Source: Zarconia navalis LEGE 11467
GTDB taxonomy: Bacteria > Cyanobacteriota > Cyanobacteriia > Cyanobacteriales > Geitlerinemataceae
Length of the DNA: 32,734 bases
Assembly (NCBI RefSeq): GCF_015207075.1
Contig: NZ_JADEXN010000001.1
Coordinates: 1-32,734 of the forward strand
Direction of reading: 5' to 3'
Shown: in pieces, positions 7,822 to 15,200 of the stretch
Layout of the letters: every line of letters begins with the position of its first letter
Position numbering within the stretch: position 1 is the first letter of the stretch
The notes under the pieces: generated by a model
Told to the model about the DNA's origin: nothing
Database searches by the model: none
What the model saw: the letters and a program-made list of their open reading frames with translations, nothing else
Made by a program: the position numbers and the translations under genes

Positions 7822-8748
7822 CCGAAATCCAAACAGAATATGGCGCGATTCGATCGGGCGAGCGTGTTGGTAAGCCCCGCGACAAAACCCCGGTAAGTCA
7901 TCCCAGGAACAGCCTTTCATAAGGCTGACTCGTTGCAATCCTCTTTGGTAAACGCTCGAGGTAAATTCAAAGACATTTCCCGCCATATCTTCCACGCCAT
8001 AAAGACTGCGGCTGGTAGGATACAAGGCGACCTCACTGCTTCCTTGAGGTTCGCTGCCCGCCCAATTCGTTCCATCGGCATACCATTGATTGCCCCAGGG
8101 GAAATAGCGTCCGTCCGTACCTCGCGCTGCCTTCTCCCATTCCAATGCGCTCGGTAAGCTATAGGTGCGATCGTCTTGTTGTCCTTTCCAGTCGGCATAG
8201 GCTCGCGCATCCTCGTAGGACACTAAAACCACCGGATGCTGTCCTTGTCCGTCTGGATACGTTTGACGATTCCAAAGGTAGGGTTTGACGGTGGAATAGG
8301 GATGAACGAGGAACCCTTGCTGTTGGTAATCAAACTCAGAAATAGCGGGTGCGGGGTAATCGGTAGCACGGACGAACGTTTGATATTGCTCGTTCGTCAC
8401 CAGGTTTCGACCGATACAAAATGCTGGTAAATCTCGTTCTTGGCGATCGCGTTCGCGATCGAACCAACCTTGTTTTCGCAATCTCGATTCGGTGCGATCG
8501 ACTAATTCCGTACTTTCGGCAGCGGCAACAGCCGAAATTTCATAAGCGTAGTCTCGTTCGGCATCATCGCTGCCGCGAATGAATTCCCCTCCCTCAATCC
8601 AGACAAACTCTTCATCGCTTTCGCATTTCTCGCGGGCAATTGCGATCGGTTCGGGGCGAGGTTTGAGGAAGTACCAACCTAGGAAAATTGCGGCGATCGC
8701 TACTCCGACGCTCAGTGCCCCCCATTTGATTTTCTGTTTCTGGTTCAC
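7807..8748 (-). CDS. Membrane-anchored formylglycine-generating-enzyme-like (SUMF1/FGE-sulfatase) protein
   Basis: A 313-residue protein with a membrane anchor at about residues 9-28 (WGALSVGVAIAAIFLGWYFL) and the FGE-sulfatase fold outside. Hallmarks in order are FVWIEGGEFIRGS, the insertion-rich N-lobe, HPVVLVSYEDARAYADWKG, LPSALEWEKAARG, YFPWGN, DMAGNVFEFTSS and the terminal ILFGFRLVRK. True FGE oxidises a substrate cysteine using two copper-binding cysteines (336 and 341 in the human enzyme). Here the second appears kept (Cys289) but the first aligns with Asp284 in SWDDLPGFC, so canonical activity is doubtful. Many bacterial members of this fold are not FGEs. The start is the GTG at 8748, nine bases after the stop of the small membrane-protein gene, so the two look co-transcribed. 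Confidence 0.85.
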   Translation of the reverse strand: MNQKQKIKWGALSVGVAIAAIFLGWYFLKPRPEPIAIAREKCESDEEFVWIEGGEFIRGSDDAERDYAYEISAVAAAESTELVDRTESRLRKQGWFDRERDRQERDLPAFCIGRNLVTNEQYQTFVRATDYPAPAISEFDYQQQGFLVHPYSTVKPYLWNRQTYPDGQGQHPVVLVSYEDARAYADWKGQQDDRTYSLPSALEWEKAARGTDGRYFPWGNQWYADGTNWAGSEPQGSSEVALYPTSRSLYGVEDMAGNVFEFTSSVYQRGLQRVSLMKGCSWDDLPGFCRGAYQHARPIESRHILFGFRLVRK

Positions 8749-8757
8749 GCTTCGATA

Positions 8758-9070
8758 TTATCCGCAACTTCCACAATCCGCACTCGAACAGAGATCGATA
8801 CCCAGCGCCACACTTGCCACAATCACCAAAATCACCACACTCAACATCGGTATAGCAGCCGCTACAGTCACCATAGTTACAGCTATTCTTGTAGACCTTC
8901 CGATGCCACTGTCGTTTTTGCTGTCGTTGCCAATGTCGTTTCGACCGTCATTTTCGATAGTCGTCTAGAATCCCGATTTGAACTGGACTTCCCACTCGCA
9001 TTTGCAAAATTTGGTTGGCTTCCCAACAGGCAGCAAATCGTTGCCGTGCCACAACAGTAGCTTCAACCAA
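8758..9070 (-). pseudogene. Small Cys-tailed membrane protein gene with a single frameshift
   Basis: One coding sequence in two frames. The first runs from a TTG at 9070 (or GTG at 9052) as VARQRFAACWEANQILQ, then VGSPVQIGILDDYR, and meets TGA in the CGAAAATGAC context. Removing one A from the AAAA run (TTTT at 8951-8954 on the plus strand) joins it to the second frame, which continues without a stop to TAA at 8758-8760. The restored protein is about 103 residues: a soluble N-terminus, an Asn/Asp-rich repeat linker (NDGRNDIGNDSKND), one membrane helix (IPMLSVVILVIVASVALG) and a short tail with three cysteines (CSSADCGSCG). I know no family for it. It sits nine bases ahead of the FGE-like gene. 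The break could be a real mutation, a sequencing error in the homopolymer, or a +1 recoding event at AAA-TGA-C. Confidence 0.55.
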
Positions 9071-9092
9071 TCCCCATTACAATAGTGGGGAT
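9070..9092. promoter_or_regulatory. Inverted repeat in the plsY divergent promoter region
   Basis: ATCCCCA (9070-9076) and TGGGGAT (9086-9092) form a perfect 7-bp dyad with a 9-base centre, 25 bases before the plsY start and touching the TTG start of the divergent small-protein gene. It could be an operator shared by both genes, or a leader hairpin. It is followed by AT-rich sequence up to plsY. Confidence 0.35.
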
Positions 9093-9117
9093 CGTTATAA
9101 GTTTATAAAATTATCTT

Positions 9118-9813
9118 ATGGTGTTGTGGTTAAGTGCCAACGGGCTTTTACTCATTGTCGCCTACCTGCTAGGTTCCACACCCACGGGGTATTGGTTGGG
9201 TTGGGGGTTGCAGGGAATTGATATTCGCCAGCAGGGTTCGGGTTCCACCGGAGCAACGAACGTGTTGCGAGTTCTGGGGAAAGGGCCGGCAATATTGACT
9301 TTGGCGATCGATATTTTCAAAGCGGTGGCGGCGATCGTTCTGGTGCGCGGATGCTACTCCCGATCGGCGATTGCACCTTTTATTCCTAACTCCGTCGATC
9401 CAGAAAGCTGGTTACCGTGGATGGTGACTTTAGCTGGTATTGCGGCAATCTTCGGACACAGTCAATCCATTTGGCTAATACTCAAAACGAAAGATCCCAA
9501 TCTGACAAAAGGGGGAAAATCTGTGGCCAGTGCCTTGGGGGTATTGCTAGCGATGGCGTGGCCGGTGGGATTGGGAGCATTGGGAATTTTTGCGATCGTG
9601 TTGGCGATTTTCCGCATCGTCTCCCTCAGTTCCATGTTGGCGGCGATCGGGGTTTTGGCACTGATGCTCTTCACCCATCAGCCTTTAGCCTATTGCTTGT
9701 TCGGAGTAGCAGCGGCGGTGTATATTGTCTTCCGCCATCGGGCGAATATCCAGCGATTGCTCGAGGGAACGGAACCTCGCTTGGGGCAAAAGTTAGCTGG
9801 GAGTGTAGAGTAG
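9118..9813 (+). CDS. plsY: Glycerol-3-phosphate acyltransferase PlsY
   Basis: A 231-residue inner-membrane enzyme that transfers an acyl group from acyl-phosphate to glycerol-3-phosphate, the first step of phospholipid and glycolipid synthesis. The three cytoplasmic motifs of PlsY are visible: motif 1 around residues 42-48 (GSGSTGATNVLR), motif 2 (GHSQSIWL, with the GGKSVAS loop after it) and motif 3 near the C-terminus (YIVFRHRANIQRLLEGTEP). The rest is membrane helices. The length is slightly above the usual 200-220 because of the loop after the second helix (SAIAPFIPNSVDPESW). The start is the ATG at 9118. The gene converges on the hps operon with a 26-base gap. Confidence 0.95.
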   Translation: MVLWLSANGLLLIVAYLLGSTPTGYWLGWGLQGIDIRQQGSGSTGATNVLRVLGKGPAILTLAIDIFKAVAAIVLVRGCYSRSAIAPFIPNSVDPESWLPWMVTLAGIAAIFGHSQSIWLILKTKDPNLTKGGKSVASALGVLLAMAWPVGLGALGIFAIVLAIFRIVSLSSMLAAIGVLALMLFTHQPLAYCLFGVAAAVYIVFRHRANIQRLLEGTEPRLGQKLAGSVE

Positions 9814-9839
9814 TCGATCGCCCCGTGGCATTGTTGTCC

Positions 9840-10394
9840 TTAATTGCAGTCATCATCTCTGCCAGTTTGAAGAGATCCCAGGATGGTGGCAACAACAACG
9901 CAGCGCTTGGGACCTTCGCTATCGTTGACTGTCGTAAACGTAATTTGACCGATCGGCTCGTTCCCCCCTTGTGCGTCAAACCACTCTTCATCAAGACTTC
10001 CCCGATCTTGAAAGCGGACGCAGTAATTCGCTTCGGCAGTGCATTGACTTCCGAGGTTGCTACTCTCCAAAATTTTTACGGTATTGGAGTCACCATCTAG
10101 CAAATCTTGCCATATAGGATTGTTTGAGGGAATGTGAACAGACCATTGGATGCGATCTCCTTCTTGTCTAAAGCCAGCTTCCCAAGTCTGTTTTTGCCGA
10201 ATGGCTTTGGCTTGAGCCGATCGCATTGCCTGTAGGGCTTGGTCTTGGGCGGAACTAACTCGCTTTCGATCGAGAAAAGCCAGCCAACTCGGAGCGGCGA
10301 TCGCTGCCAAAATCCCCGCCATGACGACAACTACTAGGGCTTCTGCGATCGTAAAGCCAGCAACCGTATCTCTCGGGTTTCGTTGCCTTAACAT
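9840..10394 (-). CDS. GspH/FimT-like pseudopilin, last gene of the hps operon
   Basis: A 184-residue type IV pilin-like protein. The prepilin site is Gly13|Phe14 with Glu at +5 (Glu18), in GFTIAEALVVVVMAGILAAIA, followed by an amphipathic helix (SSAQDQALQAMRSAQAKAI) typical of GspH/FimT, and a globular C-terminal domain with Cys pairs (QCTAEANYC; CVVV...DDDC). The prepilin peptidase PilD would cleave it. I chose the ATG at 10394 because GGGAGG (10402-10407) sits 7 bases upstream. It lies 54 bases after hpsC on the same strand, so it is probably the third pseudopilin of the locus (the hpsD position in Nostoc). It likely forms a minor-pilin complex with HpsB and HpsC. The exact name is uncertain. 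Confidence 0.85.
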   Translation of the reverse strand: MLRQRNPRDTVAGFTIAEALVVVVMAGILAAIAAPSWLAFLDRKRVSSAQDQALQAMRSAQAKAIRQKQTWEAGFRQEGDRIQWSVHIPSNNPIWQDLLDGDSNTVKILESSNLGSQCTAEANYCVRFQDRGSLDEEWFDAQGGNEPIGQITFTTVNDSEGPKRCVVVATILGSLQTGRDDDCN

Positions 10395-10428
10395 AAATTT
10401 GCCTCCCATTCCAATGAGCCGATCGAGT

Positions 10429-10455
10429 AAGATTACTGTAAGCTAAGATTACTGT
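10429..10455. repeat. Short tandem direct repeat between hpsC and the third pseudopilin
   Basis: AAGATTACTGT occurs at 10429-10439 and again at 10445-10455, with a 16-base period. The second copy contains the hpsC stop codon. This is probably a small local duplication of the hpsC 3' end. Confidence 0.6.
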
Positions 10456-11495
10456 GAGGGAGCTTTATTCCGTACCCCTCGATTGAGAACTTGAGTGGCA
10501 ATGGTCGGCATAAATCCTTCGTTTACCGTATCAATGCCCGGCTTACCTTTGGCGTTCCCTCGAATAAAGAGAATCACTTTTTGATTGAAAGCTCCCGTGG
10601 ACTGTTGGACTCTAAATTGTGCGGGCAAGAGGACGCAGGCATAGAAATTACGCATTTGCGGGAATGACTGCGCTGCCAAGATCTCGTCGCTGGGAGTTAG
10701 CTGATAATTGGGCGGACAGTTGACTTCCGGACTCGTATCCTGAATTTCAGGAATTTCGTTCATCGGTCTACTATCGACGAAATCGACTAACGTATGGATG
10801 CGACCTTGAAGATTGGGGGAGCCATTGGCAGCAGAACGACCATCATCATCCAAAGGCCAATTGACAAATGTTGTTGCATCAGTGGGATCTGCATATCCCG
10901 TAACGACCTGTCCTCTCCGATCGAATTGGGGCAACGTGTAGCGCTGAATTCGTGCTAAGCCTTGCCAAGCTTTGCCTTCCTCCTGTCTCGTCAGGTGGTA
11001 TACCACGAGAGTGTACATCCGCCCTTGCAGGCAAGGAACTGTCTGATTGCCAACCCTGAGCGGAGTCTCGGCAGTGGAAGTAGCACACTGGTTTATAAGC
11101 GCATCGGGTAAAGGATCTAGTCTCCAAAAAGCAAGAATGGGGACGCTATTCTGGGGAACGGGAACGTACTGTTGCGCGAAAATTCCCGAACAGTTATTTT
11201 GACCGACCAAACACTGACCGTCATAGACGTAAACGGCTTCTCGGATATCGGTACTGATATAGTCCAGTGCCATTTGCATCTCGCGCTGGGTTTCGGTGCG
11301 AGCCGTTTCTCGAGCATCTGTTGTGAGCAATTCCACAACTAAACTCAGCAATCCCACCACAATCAGAGAAGCAATGATAATCGAAACTAACAGCTCGGTC
11401 AATGTAAATCCAGACTGTTTCTGTTTTGAGGACGATCGCCCGAATTGAGTCAAAAAAAATTTTATGTATTTAAAAGACATGAGTTTTCGCTTCAT
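10449..11495 (-). CDS. hpsC: Hormogonium polysaccharide secretion pseudopilin HpsC
   Basis: A 348-residue PilW/GspJ-like pseudopilin. The prepilin site is Gly29|Phe30 with Glu at +5 (Glu34) in GFTLTELLVSIIIASLIVVG. It is followed by the long helix TARTETQREMQMALDYISTDIREAVYVYDG, where the YISTDIREA pattern is typical of GspJ/PilW proteins. A large globular domain has paired cysteines (CLVGQNNC, CPPNYQL, FYACVLLP). In filamentous cyanobacteria HpsC is required with HpsA and HpsB for secretion of hormogonium polysaccharide and gliding. It is co-directional with hpsB (60-base gap) and the next pseudopilin (54-base gap). The start at ATG 11495 is plausible; ATG 11480 is an alternative giving a shorter leader. 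Confidence 0.85.
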   Translation of the reverse strand: MKRKLMSFKYIKFFLTQFGRSSSKQKQSGFTLTELLVSIIIASLIVVGLLSLVVELLTTDARETARTETQREMQMALDYISTDIREAVYVYDGQCLVGQNNCSGIFAQQYVPVPQNSVPILAFWRLDPLPDALINQCATSTAETPLRVGNQTVPCLQGRMYTLVVYHLTRQEEGKAWQGLARIQRYTLPQFDRRGQVVTGYADPTDATTFVNWPLDDDGRSAANGSPNLQGRIHTLVDFVDSRPMNEIPEIQDTSPEVNCPPNYQLTPSDEILAAQSFPQMRNFYACVLLPAQFRVQQSTGAFNQKVILFIRGNAKGKPGIDTVNEGFMPTIATQVLNRGVRNKAPSQ

Positions 11496-11555
11496 TTCAA
11501 CCCAGCGCTCCGATAAATATTACATGGATTTAAATCGATGCAAACCATCAACTGA

Positions 11556-12254
11556 TTATTCTAAAAACTGGCGATAGCCATCTAAGGAACCATCTTTATC
11601 TCCTTGAGCTAGCGCCGTAGACATGACCGCTAAAGGATGAGTTCTTTGTTGGCCTTCTCCTGTTGTCAGTTTTAACGAAGCCTGTTTTTTTTCTGCATTT
11701 TGTAACTCTGCATTTCTGTAATAAACTCTGACTCCCATGTTGAACACGATCGGAACTCCAGGAGTAATCGGGCCTTCCACATCCTTATATCGAAACGTTT
11801 GCACGAAGAAGTCCGCTTCGCAGTCACCATTAATATCAATGGGTAAAGCCTGATTGACTGGCACTTGCTTGGGGTTTACATCGTAGTCAGAGCAACTGTA
11901 GTTGGTCGATTGCAGCGCTGAGTACTCGCTACCGGGAGGATTGACATCATCCAAACTGGCTGCACCCGCAGCTAGTGCGGGAAGTTGTTCGATATTACTC
12001 GCATCGAGGCCTTGTTCCACGAGCACTCGAACCTGATCGATTTGACCGTGAGCCAGTTGCAGGGCTTGCTCTGCCCGACGATTTTGAACTCGGGTCGCTA
12101 CCGATAGAAAAATGGGGGGGGTAATGGCAACAGCCACAGCCGATACCATCACAACCGCGATCAGAGACTCCATGAGTGTTAACCCTTCCTCTGAGGGTCG
12201 AGCCGTTCCCAGAATTTTAAGTTGTTTTTTCAATTGATTCATGGGTTCGTACAT
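11556..12254 (-). CDS. hpsB: Hormogonium polysaccharide secretion pseudopilin HpsB
   Basis: A 232-residue pseudopilin of the PilV/GspI type. The prepilin site is Gly24|Leu25 with Glu at +5 (Glu29) in GLTLMESLIAVVMVSAVAVA. The helix continues through NRRAEQALQLAHGQIDQVRVLVEQG. The C-terminal domain has a cysteine pair (YSCSDYDV...GDCEADF). The ATG at 12254 is chosen because AAGGAG (12261-12266 on the other strand) is 6 bases upstream; a longer frame beginning at 12326 would run into hpsA. It lies 31 bases after hpsA and is clearly co-transcribed with it. It would be processed by PilD and assembled with the type IV pilus apparatus. Confidence 0.88.
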   Translation of the reverse strand: MYEPMNQLKKQLKILGTARPSEEGLTLMESLIAVVMVSAVAVAITPPIFLSVATRVQNRRAEQALQLAHGQIDQVRVLVEQGLDASNIEQLPALAAGAASLDDVNPPGSEYSALQSTNYSCSDYDVNPKQVPVNQALPIDINGDCEADFFVQTFRYKDVEGPITPGVPIVFNMGVRVYYRNAELQNAEKKQASLKLTTGEGQQRTHPLAVMSTALAQGDKDGSLDGYRQFLE

Positions 12255-12285
12255 TTTTGTCTCCTTAGAAGAAATTGCTCGGTCG

Positions 12286-15200
12286 CTAACATTCTCCATT
12301 TTCTTGGGCGCGAGGATCGATCGCACCGTTCTCGTCCGTAGAACAGCGCAAGTTCAAAATATAGGGATCGTCGAGGGGAAGTTCGCTATAGAACTCGCTG
12401 CGAAAAGGACTGGGTTTAACTAAGCGCCTGGTGATAGGACCGGGCTGAACGTATTGTAGGGCCACATCGTAACCCCACAGACGTTGAGGAGCCTGGTAGT
12501 AGTGAATGATCGGTCCGCCAAGCTGAGCTGGTAGATCCGGTTCCCAAGCATCTTGGTCGAAGGGAGCCGTTGCATAGGTGCTGAAGTTGAACTGCATGAG
12601 AGAGCCACTAATTTTAGCCGCTTGAGAACCGGTTAACCAATCTTCGATGAATCGGGGGAAGTTGTGTAACCCGCCATAGGTTTGACCCGCTTGGGACGGG
12701 ACGATCCCGCTGATGATGACGGCGTTCACTTTCTGGAGGGTGGCGACGTTCATCGGTTTTTGATCGTCACCACCCGCACCAGCAAAGCTGGCGGTAAATT
12801 GATGATACGTTCCGCTATAGTCAATAGCGGTCGAGAGCGGGGCGGCATCGGTCGGATCGTAGGTTTCCGGGTTGCCATTGGCAGAGATTTTAATCGGAGA
12901 GGCGGGATCGGCCGGATTCTCCCGAAGCCATTCAAAATTGGTCGTCAACGGGTTCTGGGGGCGGTTTTGATTCGTGTAGGAGGTGTATACTTCTCTGTTA
13001 TTCGCACAGCCGTACACATCGCTCAGGTTCGCATTTGCCGATCTTCCCAAACTTCTCAGTTCGGTCGGCAGGGTTGGGTTGCCAACATTCGGACTGGCGA
13101 TTAGGAAGCCGTCTTCTAGACTACCCTCGCAAAAGTTATCCGAAAGCAGGGTCATCGCATCGACGAGGAACTCGCTAAAGCGCCAGGTATCTCCTTCCTC
13201 AGCGCGAGCAAAGCTGTCGTTTAAATTCGTTCTTCTGTAGAAATCCTGTGGGGTAAAACCATCGGGCAGCTCTGTTTGGAACTCTTCTATCGGGTTGTTG
13301 CAGGAGCCGAAGCCGTGGCAGTTGAAATCGCCCTGCAAGTAAGCGGGATTATCGGAAACAAATGTAATGCCGTACTGAGTCTGTCCTCCGGCTGCATCGC
13401 GGGAGATATCTTCGCCGTTCGTCAGTCGGAATCCGTCGGGACGTCGATCGGGATCGGGATAGTAATCGACGGGCTTTGGACTGATGCCGTTACCGCTCAC
13501 GGCCGGATCGATCGGATCGGTGGCATCGGAACGACAATTTCCGTTCGTAAAATCTTGAAAGCTGTTGCAGGTTCCCCCTTGGGGACGAGCGATCGCATCT
13601 TCGCGAATGGCATCTTCTCGGAAAGCGTAGACGATACCACCTTCCATTTGAACCGACTCGCTGTCGTCACCGGCAGCAAGCCAAAAGTCGCCGTTAGGGG
13701 TTTCGTTTTCCTTCAGCAGTTCCAAGTCCAAATTCAGCGCTCGGACGTTCATCATTTCGCGACCGTTGAAAAAGGCACTATCTTTGAATGCCAATCGGTA
13801 GTAGTCTGTGCCGTCGTAAATGAGGCTGAGTTTGCCGCAATTGGTATTCGGGTTCGTTGCCGTGGCATCGTTATTGCATTGCGGGGGGGGATTAGCTCCG
13901 ATGCGGTCGACGGGTAAATTCCAATTGGCAATGGCTTTGGGTTGGAGGATAATATCTAGCGGCTCGAGAGCAACAAATTGAGCATTGGGAATATTGTTGT
14001 CGGTTAAGTATCGATCGACAGCGTAGTCACCGGTTCTTGGCGTTGTTGGTTGTGCGATCGCTCCTGCACCTTTGCGATCGTGATTTTCTTTGGGGAACAG
14101 GTAGAACAGGGAAGGATATTTGACCGAATCGAGGGTTTGGTTGTCGTTTAAATCTTCGTTGGCATTGTCTAGAGTTCCGTTGCCATTGGTATCTTCGTTA
14201 ACGCCACACAGGGCCGTTGCTAAACGGATGAACTTTTGTTCGGTTGCAATATTTGCTGGAGGTCCAAAACCGAAAAAGTTATTTCCGTTTCCTGGGGTGT
14301 TACTGAAATCACACGTGAAGTAGGCATGATTCGTTTCGATGGGCGAACTTCCTCCACTCGATGGCGGAGTGTCCGCTGTTAAGGCGTCGTACTTAATTCC
14401 TCCATAGGTAAAGGAGTCATCCGTTCCACCACTTGCAGATTCATCTTTGAGGAACTGTACTGTATATTTAAATTCGCCTAGAGTGGTTGGCGAAGCTCGG
14501 AAACCAAAGGTTCGATCGCGATTAGTTTGCTCTTTGAGGGAGAGCAACCGTGCGATGTCTTCTAAATCTGGCTCGGCTGTGGCGATCGCCGCCACGTACT
14601 CTTCCGGTGTTGCTCCTAGTTGCAATCCATCTGGATCGGTTCTAGCCGTTCCCGTAATGGGGTCGGTCAAGGTTTGCTCCAAGATCGCATCGATCTCGTT
14701 GAGATGATTTCGTCGGTTATTTGCATTACCGTAATTGTAAGCCTCTAGATAGGCAAGGTTGTAGGCCAACATTCCCAAGGTGAGAGAGGCCGTATGTTGG
14801 TAGGATTCGTCGGCAATACTACCGTTTCCATCGGGACCTAACGCTCGTTTTAAGTTCGAGAAATTGCCCCACTTGGTCAGTTCCGGGTATGGGTGAATGA
14901 TGTTCCCGCCGTTCTCCTGCAAAGGCGGGAACGCGCCATCATCATCGCCGGAAAAATTAGCCAGGTTTTCTAAGGCTGTCTGGACGTTGGCATCAGTAAA
15001 GTAATTGTTCTGAAAGTCGATTTCCCATCCGTTTGTTCCTCGTCCGGTGAAAAAGTCGATGGGAATTTCGTTCGGGTTGTCCCCAAAGGTGCCAGCAAAG
15101 ATACCAGCTCCCTGTGTGCCAAATTCATCGATCTGCTCGAACGTCGAACTGCGCTTGAGGGTTTCTGAGGTACCGGGGTGAACGGTACTGATAATAGCCG

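Noticed and set aside
8579-8968. Plus-strand open frame encoding a hydrophobic 129-residue peptide
   Set aside because: It is the antisense of the FGE-like N-terminus and the small membrane protein; the minus-strand reading has the family motifs.
13276-13917. 213-codon open frame antisense to hpsA
   Set aside because: It lies wholly inside hpsA and has no recognisable domain; a shadow of biased codons.
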